Source: an uncultured Bacilli bacterium | Lineage (GTDB): Bacteria > Bacillota_I > Bacilli_A > RF39 > UBA660 | Reading direction: 5' to 3' | Length of the DNA: 24,491 bases | Assembly (NCBI GenBank): GCA_934097015.1 | Contig: CAKONF010000017.1 | Location: 1-24,491, forward strand | In this document: positions 15,025 to 22,711 of the stretch, one piece after another | Layout: each line of letters opens with the position of its first letter | How positions within the stretch are numbered: the stretch's first letter is position 1 | Made by a program: the position numbers and the translations under genes | Notes under the pieces: model-generated | What the model was told of the DNA's origin: nothing | Databases searched by the model: none | The model's input: the letters and a program-made list of their open reading frames with translations, nothing else

Positions 15025-16329
15025 ATGCAAAATAGTATTCATAAAGAACTAATAGAATTAAAGAATAGTAAAGAATGGATAGATTTTGAAAACTACTATA
15101 TGAATTATGACATTTTTAATCAGTTTGACTTTTTCAGATATGAAGATGCACATACTAATATATTGAAATCGTTACTTATACAAGAAAATGCTTATGGTTT
15201 ATATACTTATCCATTAAAAAAGTTAATTGAATTATTGATAATTAAAGATGACTTACAAAATAAATTAATAAATAAATTAAAAACTGAAATAACAATAGAA
15301 GATTTATATAAATTTACAATAGATAATATTAGTATTAAAACGCAAGTAGAAATTGATGGAAATGGTAGATTAGACTTATCAATTGAATTCAAAATTAATA
15401 ATGCAAAATATAATATAATATTAGAAAATAAAATAGGTTCCGGAGAGCATGATAATCAATGTGAAAGATATTATAATTATTTTTCTAATTTAAAAGATGA
15501 TATGAATTATATTTTTGTTTATTTATCACTAGAAAAAAAGCCTAAGTTTAATTGTGTAGATAAATATATATGTATTAATTATCAAGAATTAATTAAGTAT
15601 GTCATTGAACCATGTAGTTATAAATGCAGTGTTAAAAATACAAATATAATTGACCTTAATTCATATTTATCTAATTTTTGTAATTTATTTAATTTTACTA
15701 ATTTATCAAATGATGAATTAATTATTCCAATTACTAATTATGGAAAGCAATTAACTAATAATTTAAACCAACAATATGGAGAACTTTTAATTGATATATT
15801 AGAAAATAAAACTGAATATAAAAAAAATAATAATCAATATAAAAATGATTATAATAATTTTTATGAATTAAATAAGGACATTTTAACTATTTATTACTAC
15901 AACCTAAGTAAAAGTGATATTTTAGAAAACAATAAAATCACATCAATAATAGAAAATAAAGTATTAAAAATAAAAGCAAAATTTAAAGATGGTTCATATC
16001 AAGCTTCATATCAAACATATAAAGAATGTAGCGTAAATATATTAAAATATTTAATAGATAAAAAAATAGTAAATAATGATGAAGATTTAGAAAAGTTAAA
16101 TAAGTGTGTAAAAGATAATCATTATTTAATCGCATCTAAAAGTATGCCTAAAGATAAACAAGAAGGAACGTATACATCATCTCATAAAAATATTGGTGAA
16201 ATATACTTAAATGGTTGTCAATTATATTATTGTGATTATACTGTTACAAAAAAAGAACTTGAATATTTTGTCAATGAAATAAATAAAAACTTTGATAATG
16301 TTTTAGAAGAAAAAATAGAAATTAATTAA
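15025..16329 (+). CDS. PD-(D/E)XK nuclease superfamily protein
   Basis: A 434-residue protein when started at the ATG 5 nt after GAGGTGG; an upstream GTG overlaps the ribosome binding site. The nuclease core is near the N-terminus. It comprises TQVEIDGNGRLDLSI with Asp117, then YNIILENKIGSGEHDNQCER with Glu134 and Lys136 of the E-x-K motif, and a downstream Q-x-x-R-Y-Y helix. This order is typical of the PDDEXK_4-type family. The C-terminal ~200 residues are of unknown fold. It is first in an operon with a DnaA-like and a small protein, under XRE control. It may be a defence or interference nuclease or a DNA-processing enzyme; the target is unknown. Confidence 0.8.
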   Translation: MQNSIHKELIELKNSKEWIDFENYYMNYDIFNQFDFFRYEDAHTNILKSLLIQENAYGLYTYPLKKLIELLIIKDDLQNKLINKLKTEITIEDLYKFTIDNISIKTQVEIDGNGRLDLSIEFKINNAKYNIILENKIGSGEHDNQCERYYNYFSNLKDDMNYIFVYLSLEKKPKFNCVDKYICINYQELIKYVIEPCSYKCSVKNTNIIDLNSYLSNFCNLFNFTNLSNDELIIPITNYGKQLTNNLNQQYGELLIDILENKTEYKKNNNQYKNDYNNFYELNKDILTIYYYNLSKSDILENNKITSIIENKVLKIKAKFKDGSYQASYQTYKECSVNILKYLIDKKIVNNDEDLEKLNKCVKDNHYLIASKSMPKDKQEGTYTSSHKNIGEIYLNGCQLYYCDYTVTKKELEYFVNEINKNFDNVLEEKIEIN

Positions 16330-16348
16330 AAAAGAAATGGAGGTAAAA

Positions 16349-16852
16349 ATGGACTTAAACAAGGAATATCAATTTATTAACTTTGATACTAATAAAGGTA
16401 ATAAATTAGCCTATACTCTCTCTCTTGCAGTAGCAGAACAACCTGGCAAAAATTATTCACCATTGTTTATTAGTGGCAATGAGAAAGAAAGAACTCATTT
16501 AATGAGTGCAATAGCAAATTATGTAATAGAATTATTTAATTATAAAGTTTTATATGTAAATGCAACAGAAATCAATAAATTAACAAGTAATATAGATGTA
16601 TTGCTTATAGATGAACTAGAACACTTATCTAGTGAGGAAGAATCTAAATTAATAGAAATAATTAAAACATTTCAATCAAATAAAAAACAAATAGTTTTAG
16701 GAAGCAATAAAATGTTAGAAGAATTAAATATTAGTAATAATTTAAAAGAAGTTATTAATTGGGGAATGTCAGTAAATATAGAACAAAATAATAATAAACC
16801 TAAAAAGAAAGATTTATTTGATTATAATTGGTTAGAAGATAATGATGAATAA
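16349..16852 (+). CDS. DnaA AAA+ domain look-alike with degenerate P-loop
   Basis: A 167-residue protein starting at the ATG after GAAATGGAGGT; an ATG four codons upstream overlaps the ribosome binding site. It matches DnaA domain III step by step: YQFINFDTNKGNKLAYTLSL, then AVAEQPGKNYSPLFISG, THLMSAIANYVI, VLYVNATEI, Walker B IDVLLIDELEHL (Asp88, Glu89), KQIVLGSNK and INWGMSVNI. The P-loop normally reads GGVGLGKTHLM but here reads GNEKERTHLM (residues 43-52): one residue is missing and the G-K pair is E-R. The arginine-finger region (RLRSRFEWG in DnaA) has no matching Arg. The lid, the initiator-specific insertion and DNA-binding domain IV are absent. It is probably unable to hydrolyse ATP. 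Binding to host DnaA or helicase is inferred. Confidence 0.8.
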   Translation: MDLNKEYQFINFDTNKGNKLAYTLSLAVAEQPGKNYSPLFISGNEKERTHLMSAIANYVIELFNYKVLYVNATEINKLTSNIDVLLIDELEHLSSEEESKLIEIIKTFQSNKKQIVLGSNKMLEELNISNNLKEVINWGMSVNIEQNNNKPKKKDLFDYNWLEDNDE

Positions 16853-17288
16853 TAAATTTTTTGAAATAAAAACTGACTTTGAGAATATTAATAATTTAAT
16901 TGATAAATATATTATTTATAATTTGTATGTTGATGACAAATATTACTCTACATTTCGTGGTAAATTATTAAATTATAAAAATAATGTTTTATATGTAGAT
17001 GTATTTAATGATGGTATGGAAGAAACAAAATGTATGCGTGAAACACCTTTCAGGCAAGAAATACCAATTAATAAAATAAAAAGTATCGAAGAATTTAAAA
17101 ACTACTATAACAAAGAGTTTGATAATTCTTATATTAATAAAGTTTGTAAAGTTATAAATAAAAATAATGAATTTATAACTGGTACTATTATTGACTATCA
17201 ATTAGGAAATCTAATGATAAGCATAGATGGTAATCCAAATTATGAATATCCATTATATTTTATTAAAGAAATGGAGGTTATAAAATAA
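16842..17288 (+). CDS. Hypothetical beta-rich protein
   Basis: A 148-residue protein that overlaps the end of the DnaA-like gene by 11 nt, implying translational coupling. Two halves look similar in pattern: a strand-rich segment around FRGKLLNYKNNVLYVDVFND and another around ITGTIIDYQLGNLMISIDG. This suggests a duplicated small beta-barrel. No family is recognised. Its coupling to the DnaA look-alike suggests the two act together. An alternative start is the adjacent ATG. Confidence 0.7.
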   Translation: MMNNKFFEIKTDFENINNLIDKYIIYNLYVDDKYYSTFRGKLLNYKNNVLYVDVFNDGMEETKCMRETPFRQEIPINKIKSIEEFKNYYNKEFDNSYINKVCKVINKNNEFITGTIIDYQLGNLMISIDGNPNYEYPLYFIKEMEVIK

Positions 17289-17352
17289 GTAATAAGTTAA
17301 TTAATAAAAATAATTCAAGGGGGTTACTAAAGTAAATATAGGAGAAAATTAA

Positions 17353-17796
17353 ATGGAAAAAGAAGAAATAAAAAAAGTCGAATCAAGTAATAATAAAGAA
17401 AATAAAAAAAGTCACAATGGAGTATTTGAAATAATAGGAACATTAGTAATTATAGGCATTATAATATCTATTGTAATTAAAGCTTTTAGTGGTGGTTCAG
17501 AAGAAACAAACATTTATGACAAATATAAATATACAAACTGGACATCAACTAATGGTTATGTTCTACAATTATTAGATGATACATGTCAACTTGGAAAAGA
17601 TGGATATGTTGTTAAGGCTATAAAATGTGAATTTGATCCTAATGCAAATAATTCTGGATTTGCTACAGTCACTTTATGTAGTGGTATTGATTGTGAAAAA
17701 GCAGAACTATCTTATCACCATGGAAAAGACATAGATAGTTCAATTTATATATATGGAACATCATTTCATTATACAGGTAAATTATCAAAAAAATGA
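17353..17796 (+). CDS. Single-pass membrane protein with extracytoplasmic domain
   Basis: A 147-residue protein. The N-terminal ~22 residues are charged and Lys-rich, followed by a hydrophobic helix (about residues 24-44, FEIIGTLVIIGIIISIVIKA). By the positive-inside rule the C-terminal domain faces outside. That domain carries four cysteines (in DDTCQLG, AIKCEFD, TLCSGIDCE), able to form two disulfides. No lipobox is seen. The ribosome binding site is ATAGGAG. A terminator follows. The function is unknown; a surface exclusion or attachment role would be speculation. Confidence 0.7.
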   Translation: MEKEEIKKVESSNNKENKKSHNGVFEIIGTLVIIGIIISIVIKAFSGGSEETNIYDKYKYTNWTSTNGYVLQLLDDTCQLGKDGYVVKAIKCEFDPNANNSGFATVTLCSGIDCEKAELSYHHGKDIDSSIYIYGTSFHYTGKLSKK

Positions 17797-17809
17797 TAAA
17801 TCGGTAAAT

Positions 17810-17840
17810 AGATTAAGGTGATTTGGTCTTAATCTTTTTA
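17810..17840 (+). terminator. Terminator of the nuclease operon
   Basis: AGATTAAG (17810-17817) and CTTAATCT (17828-17835) form an 8-bp stem followed by five T. Confidence 0.88.
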
Positions 17841-17992
17841 TATGGGGTTATTTTGTTTAAAGGTGTATATTCTATTGTCTTTTGGACTTTCGAAGTGTTA
17901 CACGGTCTTATTTTTGGTTATTAGGTAATGTATTTTTTGATAAGGGGTTGTAGTTTATAAGAATATGGTCTAACATTCAATTTCGTAAGGGG

Positions 17993-18108
17993 TGTTCAAT
18001 AAATCATTTGTTTTATTGGGCAGTGATATTTATATAAAATAACTTGTAATTTGATAGTAAATACCACCAATATTGTTCAATAAATGTTTTGTAATGATTA
18101 ATTGGGCA
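17993..18108 (+). repeat. Two res-like sites upstream of the resolvase
   Basis: Site 1 (17993-18022, 30 bp) and site 2 (18074-18108, 35 bp) both begin TGTTCAATAAAT and end ATTGGGCA. In each, the ends are imperfect inverted repeats (TGTTCAATAAA against TTTATTGGGCA). Two subsites of unequal length made of inverted half-sites just before a serine resolvase gene match the layout of Tn3-type res sites (subsites of 28 and 34 bp). Use as a recombination site or autoregulatory operator is inferred. Confidence 0.6.
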
Positions 18109-18135
18109 TTACCTATTTAGAAAGGACACATATTT

Positions 18136-18759
18136 ATGAATGAAAAAAATGAGATTTATGGTATTGCTAGATGTAGCACCAGTAAACAAGATGTTGAGTA
18201 CGAAATCACAGAACTAGTTAAGAAAGGAGTTCCAAAAGAAAATATATTTATAGAATATATTACTGGTAAAGCAGATTTAGACAAAAGAGTTGAACTTGAT
18301 AAACTATTTAAAATTGTAAAACCAGGTATTTCAAAAATTGTAGCCACTGATATTACTAGAATTGCACGTAATCCTAAAACTTTTTATGAAATATTAGAGT
18401 TTATAGAAAACAATAATTTATGTTTAGAAATTGGAACTTTAATTTGTGATTGTAGAAATAGTGAGTTAGATATTATGACAAGTACTATGCTTCAAGTATT
18501 ATCAGTATTTGCCTCTTTTGATATTAAAATGAAAACATTTCAAATTAAATTAGGATTAAGAAATGCAAAAGAAAAAAATGTTAAGTTAGGTAGAAAAGCA
18601 ATTACTAAAAAAACATTAGAAAATGATCCAATGTTTATTAAATACTATTCACAATATAAAGCAAAGCAAATTAATTTAAGTGAGATGGCTCGGTTATGGG
18701 GTAAATGTAGAAATACTTGTTACAATAATATTAAAATTTATGAGTGTAAAAATTCTTAG
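18136..18759 (+). CDS. Small serine recombinase (resolvase/invertase family)
   Basis: A 207-residue site-specific recombinase. GIARCSTSKQD carries the catalytic Ser14, and the conserved Arg cluster is in VATDITRIARNPKTFYE. The E-helix follows (TSTMLQVLSVFASFDIKMKT). The C-terminal HTH is INLSEMARLWGKCRNTCYNNIK. Length and domain order are those of Tn3/Gin-type resolvases, not large integrases. It is preceded by two res-like palindromes. The likely role is resolving multimers of the replicating circular element; inversion is possible. The last 29 nt overlap a convergent minus-strand gene. Confidence 0.9.
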   Translation: MNEKNEIYGIARCSTSKQDVEYEITELVKKGVPKENIFIEYITGKADLDKRVELDKLFKIVKPGISKIVATDITRIARNPKTFYEILEFIENNNLCLEIGTLICDCRNSELDIMTSTMLQVLSVFASFDIKMKTFQIKLGLRNAKEKNVKLGRKAITKKTLENDPMFIKYYSQYKAKQINLSEMARLWGKCRNTCYNNIKIYECKNS

Positions 18760-19255
18760 GAAAAGGTGATCTACCTTTTCTTTTTGTATGTCTACGTCTT
18801 TCATTCCTTTTATTTATCTTTTTCTTATACTCAGGATTATATTTTTTACTTCTATTAGTATATACATCATTACGATTTAAAAAATATCTAACTTGTGTTG
18901 CACTTCTTTCTATTCCATATAATTCCTTAATTCTAGTTGCGGCCTCCTTATAAGATTTAGGAGGCTTTTTTCTAAATTCTTTTAATATTTCATCCTTTCT
19001 AGTATATAATACAGACCTTTTATGATTTTTTCTATGGAAAAATCTATTATTTTCTAAATATTTATTTGTATAATTAATGATTGTTCTTTTACTCAACATA
19101 GTGTTATTTACTATATAATCTATAGTTTTACCTTCACTTCTTAATAATATTACTCGTATTTTTTTCTTAATTGCTGGAGATAGAAAATCACAATCCATAA
19201 ATTCAGTCAATTTTTCTTTTTCTTTTATGTCCAATTTCAGCTTTTTAGGTTTCAA
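18731..19255 (-). CDS. IS630-type transposase HTH domain without a catalytic domain
   Basis: A 174-residue protein with a paired helix-turn-helix. The first part is LSPAIKKKIRVILLRSEGKT plus DYIVNNTMLSKRTIINYTNK. The winged second part is SYKEAATRIKELYGIERSAT plus QVRYFLNRNDVY. This resembles the N-terminal DNA-binding region of IS630-family transposases. The DDE domain that should follow is absent and is replaced by a very basic tail (KKINKRNERRRHTKRKGRS). The start is TTG after AGAGGTGAT. A good promoter lies upstream (TTGCAC, 17 bp, TATAAT). It is either a domesticated DNA-binding protein or a truncated transposase. No terminal inverted repeats are seen nearby. Confidence 0.65.
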   Translation of the reverse strand: MKPKKLKLDIKEKEKLTEFMDCDFLSPAIKKKIRVILLRSEGKTIDYIVNNTMLSKRTIINYTNKYLENNRFFHRKNHKRSVLYTRKDEILKEFRKKPPKSYKEAATRIKELYGIERSATQVRYFLNRNDVYTNRSKKYNPEYKKKINKRNERRRHTKRKGRSPFPKNFYTHKF

Positions 19256-19273
19256 AATATCACCTCTAATATC

Positions 19274-19302
19274 ATTATACTACCTAAATTTTTATGGTGC
19301 AA
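19274..19302 (-). promoter_or_regulatory. Promoter of the HTH-only gene
   Basis: On the minus strand, TTGCAC (19302-19297), a 17-bp spacer and a perfect TATAAT (19279-19274). The start codon lies about 20 nt after -10, so the leader is very short. Confidence 0.75.
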
Positions 19303-19477
19303 GAATACCCTATGAAAATTTATCGAAATTGTGCTTTATCAAAAGACACACCCCCTCGCAAACCTAGATAAAATAAGGGTTTTATCAAGATTGTCTAAAA
19401 AAATTAGCATTTTCTTTCTTAATGAGTGAAAGCATTAGGGCGGAGTCTGCTCTGTTTTCTAAGAAAGGAGAGAAAAT
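19303..19477 (+). promoter_or_regulatory. Structured leader / possible origin before the initiator gene
   Basis: A C-rich stretch (ACACACCCCCTCGC) near 19346 is followed by GATAAAA/TTTTATC, a hairpin around 19369-19386. CTTTCTTA (19414-19421) is the exact complement of TAAGAAAG (19460-19467), which overlaps the AAGAAAGGAG ribosome binding site, so the leader could hide the start site of the initiator. A replication origin in this segment is possible but unproven. Confidence 0.5.
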
Positions 19478-20623
19478 ATGGGAAAAATAGTAAACAGATT
19501 TTCCAGAGACGGTATCATTACTGTCCATGACAATCTATTAGCAGATTTGTATTCGCTAAATATGGATAACCATTGTGATGTTGAAATTATTAATGGTGAC
19601 CAATATTTAGTAAATCAGTCAGTTGGAAGAAATTATAGTATTGGTCTTCGTGTAAAAATTCCTAAAGACCTAATAACGATTAATGGAAAAGTCCAGAAAT
19701 TTGTTGACCTTTATCCACAACTTCAAAATAGAATTGAAGAAGAACTAAAGGAATACTTATATTTTTCAAACATTGAAATATTTATTACAAATATGTTGAT
19801 GGATAAGTTCCTAAAAAATGGGACAAACTTTGAAATTTCCATTAAAGAATTGGAAGGATTTTATAGGAAAGGAAAAAACGATTATTCAAAGGTAAGAGTT
19901 AGTGACTCAGCATTTAAGAGATATGTAAAAGTTTTAAGTAGTTTAGAAAAAAAAGAAATATTTTTAAAAACTAACAAAAACTTTAGACAAAACAAATATG
20001 GTGTTAATAATATCGATGTAAACCAACCGTTTATAAGACTTATTAACCCTAGAGCCGATGGAACTAACAACATTAGATTTTCATATTCTTTTTGGGAGTT
20101 TGGACGTGTTATTAAACTCTCAAGAAGATACTCTAACACCTTAAATAAGACAGCATATATGTTAAATATGAATCAATCATTGAAGCATGTTGTAGCATAC
20201 TTTGTTGCAAGAGATGTGTTTATTGCTAATGGAAATTTATTGAGAGTAAAATGTGCTCAAGATTTATCACGAAACTTTATACCTTTTAGACCAGAAGATT
20301 ATTACTTTATCAAATATGATAGTCGAGAAAAGGAATTTAGCGGTTATTCCATTAATTCGAAAATTGATGGTTTTAAAAGTCAACCAAACAAAAATAGAAC
20401 TCATAGAATGATGGCTAAATATGTATCTTTCGGTATAGGATGTTCTGGTGTATACGAGTGTGAAACTAACTTTGAATATGATGAAAGTGAGTGGTTTGAA
20501 CATAAGCATGAATTTGATTATGATTTAGAAGGAAATTTAAACTACTCATTCAGTCTAAACGATGTTGGACAAGATGTTAAAGTGACATTTACAGTAACCT
20601 TAAAGGACATATTATATTTGTAA
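19478..20623 (+). CDS. Putative replication initiator protein
   Basis: A 381-residue protein with no motif that settles its family. The segment FEISIKELEGFYRK ... SDSAFKRYVKVLSSLEKKEI (about residues 117-165) looks like a winged helix. The C-terminal part is rich in beta strands and aromatic residues. It precedes a DnaB-like ATPase gene, the xis-like gene and the integrase, the position of replication initiators on many Gram-positive elements. The codon mix is less AT-biased than in neighbouring genes, which suggests separate acquisition. The ribosome binding site AAGAAAGGAG may be occluded by its leader. The initiator call rests mainly on context. Confidence 0.45.
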   Translation: MGKIVNRFSRDGIITVHDNLLADLYSLNMDNHCDVEIINGDQYLVNQSVGRNYSIGLRVKIPKDLITINGKVQKFVDLYPQLQNRIEEELKEYLYFSNIEIFITNMLMDKFLKNGTNFEISIKELEGFYRKGKNDYSKVRVSDSAFKRYVKVLSSLEKKEIFLKTNKNFRQNKYGVNNIDVNQPFIRLINPRADGTNNIRFSYSFWEFGRVIKLSRRYSNTLNKTAYMLNMNQSLKHVVAYFVARDVFIANGNLLRVKCAQDLSRNFIPFRPEDYYFIKYDSREKEFSGYSINSKIDGFKSQPNKNRTHRMMAKYVSFGIGCSGVYECETNFEYDESEWFEHKHEFDYDLEGNLNYSFSLNDVGQDVKVTFTVTLKDILYL

Positions 20624-20731
20624 GTAAAGTTCGATTTTGAGAAAGTAAAGTTCAAAATCAGTTTAATTATAGCGATTATATCGGCTTTTATTGTTACGAT
20701 ATAAGAGCTTTAAAAAAGGAAGGAAATTAAA
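20624..20731 (+). repeat. Repeats and inverted repeats between initiator and DnaB-like genes
   Basis: AAGTAAAGTTC is directly repeated (20622-20632, 20643-20653). GATTTTGA/TCAAAATC (20633-20640, 20652-20659) and TTATATCG/CGATATAA (20676-20683, 20697-20704) are perfect 8-bp inverted repeats. No T-run follows, so regulation or initiator binding is as likely as termination. Confidence 0.6.
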
Positions 20732-22246
20732 ATGACAAATGAAAAATTTATAAATGAAGAATTAATTAAAATATTTAATTCAATGAATGATATGAGATTA
20801 TGTATTTCTACAATACAAAGTTTAAAAGATTCAAAAGTATTGAGTAATTATGAAATCAAATTTTGTAATGAAGTCATAAATCAAATTGAAGTATTAGGTA
20901 GTTTTAGTATTGAAAAAGTTATATACAACACTAATGCTATAACAGGAAAAAATTATTTATTAAACAAAGATTTATTAGATATCCATTATGATAAAGAAAT
21001 ATTAATTCAAAAAATAGATAATTATATTAAATCTATTGAAGAAGAACGTTTAAATAAGTTAGCAGAAGATGTAATTAACGATGTCAAAAATAGAAACTTT
21101 AGCAAAAAAGGTGTTGATTTTCTATATAACAGTTTCATCGAACAAATTGACTTTCAAAATGATAATGAGTTTAATGAGTTAGAAGATTATAAAATGATTT
21201 TTAGTGAAATGTCAACAGGAACTAAAGTAACTGATGAACTTACTCATGGACTCATACCTGGATTTGTTACAACAATAGTTGGAGATAGTTATGATTACAA
21301 AAGTCTATGGGCATTAAACATTGCTTATAGTGCTTTAAGTAAAGGATATAATGTTTTATACCTTTCGGTAGGCTTATTTAAAAGAGAATTATATGAAAGA
21401 TTTATAATAAGACATTCTTGTGATGATAAGTTTAGTTATGCTATTGATAGAACTACTATAATATTAAATCGTGATGATAAAGACTTTTTAAATTATTATC
21501 ACAACATATATTCTGACTTTAAAAATAATTTGCTAGATAAATTAATAGTTATAGATGAAAATGAAGCAGATATATATTCACATTATAGTTTATTAAGATT
21601 AATGATAGGTGCTGAAAATGAGTTTAAGAAAAGAAATAATAAAGGTATCGATTTATTAATAGTTGATGACTTTACTTATATGAAATTCAACACAAATGGA
21701 AAATGGGTTACGGGATTAAACAGTACAACAGAAGAATATTATCCATTCTTTAAAAATCAAGCACGTAATTTTATCGGTAGTGGTAAAAAAATATCAATAG
21801 TAGTGACATACCAAGTTACAGACTTTTTTCCTGGAACTGTAAGTGGTTTTATACCAAATAATTTAAAAGGATTATCTGATAATATATTTTTGATATATTG
21901 TGATAGTCAATTGTCACGTTCAGATGTTATTAGATATCAAATTTACAAAAACTATTTAGGTAACACTATGAATGGGACTTGTTCTCTTTCTTGTTCTATA
22001 AACAATTGGCATTTATATTACGAAGAAAAATTAAATAAAACTATTTGTGATGTTTATGAAAAAGAATTTGCAAAGAAAACTGACCAAAGTGTTGAAAGTG
22101 TATTAGAAAATAATGCAAAAACAATAGAAGAAAATAAAAAAATTGATCTTTCAGGCTTGGATGATATGCTTGGAGATTTATTTGAAGATACAAACAAAGA
22201 AAAAGATATTAAAGGGTTTGAAATTTCATTTAAGGAGGAAAAATAA
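20732..22246 (+). CDS. DnaB-like replicative helicase homologue with altered P-loop
   Basis: A 504-residue protein. The N-terminal ~150 residues are helical, as in DnaB N-terminal domains. The C-terminal RecA-type core begins at VTDELTHGLIPGFVTTIVGD. The Walker A position reads GDSYDYKS (residues 184-191): Lys and Ser are kept but the usual Gly before Lys is Tyr. YLSVGLFKRELYERF matches the LEMS motif, and Walker B is IDLLIVDDFTYM. KISIVVTYQVTDF and the region up to NNWHLYYEE match the closing strands. An acidic tail follows. It overlaps the xis-like gene by one base (TAATG). It probably serves replication of the excised element. Reduced ATPase activity is possible but uncertain. Confidence 0.7.
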   Translation: MTNEKFINEELIKIFNSMNDMRLCISTIQSLKDSKVLSNYEIKFCNEVINQIEVLGSFSIEKVIYNTNAITGKNYLLNKDLLDIHYDKEILIQKIDNYIKSIEEERLNKLAEDVINDVKNRNFSKKGVDFLYNSFIEQIDFQNDNEFNELEDYKMIFSEMSTGTKVTDELTHGLIPGFVTTIVGDSYDYKSLWALNIAYSALSKGYNVLYLSVGLFKRELYERFIIRHSCDDKFSYAIDRTTIILNRDDKDFLNYYHNIYSDFKNNLLDKLIVIDENEADIYSHYSLLRLMIGAENEFKKRNNKGIDLLIVDDFTYMKFNTNGKWVTGLNSTTEEYYPFFKNQARNFIGSGKKISIVVTYQVTDFFPGTVSGFIPNNLKGLSDNIFLIYCDSQLSRSDVIRYQIYKNYLGNTMNGTCSLSCSINNWHLYYEEKLNKTICDVYEKEFAKKTDQSVESVLENNAKTIEENKKIDLSGLDDMLGDLFEDTNKEKDIKGFEISFKEEK

Positions 22247-22656
22247 TGAATATTAAATTTAAAGAAATGGCAGGATATTTTATCCACATGGGATTATATC
22301 TAAACACAGTTAGCGAAAAAGAATTTGCAGAGCAAAAGAAGATAAATGAAAATATGGTAAATTTCTTAATGCAAGCATACCTATATTTATCTGCATATAA
22401 TTTTGAATTACCACAACCAAAACAACCAGAGAAAAAAGTAAGTGATAATAATAATGAGGTGTATTTATCAAGAAAACAAGTGTTAGAAATGTATAGTCCT
22501 TTATTTACTTCTTATGCACTATCTCAAGCAATTCATACTAATGGTTTTCCATATGTCAAACGAGGAAATAAATATTTCTTTAAAAAGTCTGAAATTGATA
22601 AATGGTTAAAGGAAAATGGTGATAATCGTGGTAATAAAAGAATTAAGTTTGTCTAG
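22246..22656 (+). CDS. Excisionase-like HTH protein
   Basis: A 136-residue protein. The C-terminal half (about residues 68-128: VYLSRKQVLEMYSPLFTSYA, LSQAIHTNGFPYVKRGNKYF, FKKSEIDKWLKENG) is a MerR-like winged HTH of the excisionase/HTH_17 type. In this fold the K-R-G-N-K-x-F-F wing and S-E-I-D-K-W-L are characteristic. The N-terminal half is helical and unassigned. It starts on the last base of the DnaB-like gene after AAGGAGG and lies just upstream of the integrase, the usual place of a recombination directionality factor. Confidence 0.78.
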   Translation: MNIKFKEMAGYFIHMGLYLNTVSEKEFAEQKKINENMVNFLMQAYLYLSAYNFELPQPKQPEKKVSDNNNEVYLSRKQVLEMYSPLFTSYALSQAIHTNGFPYVKRGNKYFFKKSEIDKWLKENGDNRGNKRIKFV

Positions 22657-22689
22657 GCTGTTGTTAGTTATTGTTATTTGTGGTAACAG

Positions 22690-22703
22690 TATAATTAGGT
22701 GGT
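22690..22703 (+). promoter_or_regulatory. Possible integrase promoter -10 and RBS
   Basis: A perfect TATAAT (22690-22695) stands directly before the TAGGTGGTGG ribosome binding site of the integrase, as in other short-leader promoters of the element. No clear -35 is seen at the right distance. Confidence 0.45.
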
Positions 22704-22711
22704 GGTAAAAT

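Larger units (their letters stand above)
17797..18135. other. Gene-free segment containing a terminator and res-like sites
   Basis: It begins with an intrinsic terminator (17810-17840) and continues with AT-rich DNA without a credible gene. It ends with two related palindromic sites in front of the resolvase gene. TCGAAGTGT near 17889 also occurs in the promoter at 14990. Confidence 0.6.

Noticed and set aside
17842..17928. A 28-codon hydrophobic mini-ORF after the nuclease operon
   Set aside because: It starts immediately after a terminator with no ribosome binding site or promoter, so there is no support for a toxin-like peptide beyond its hydrophobicity.
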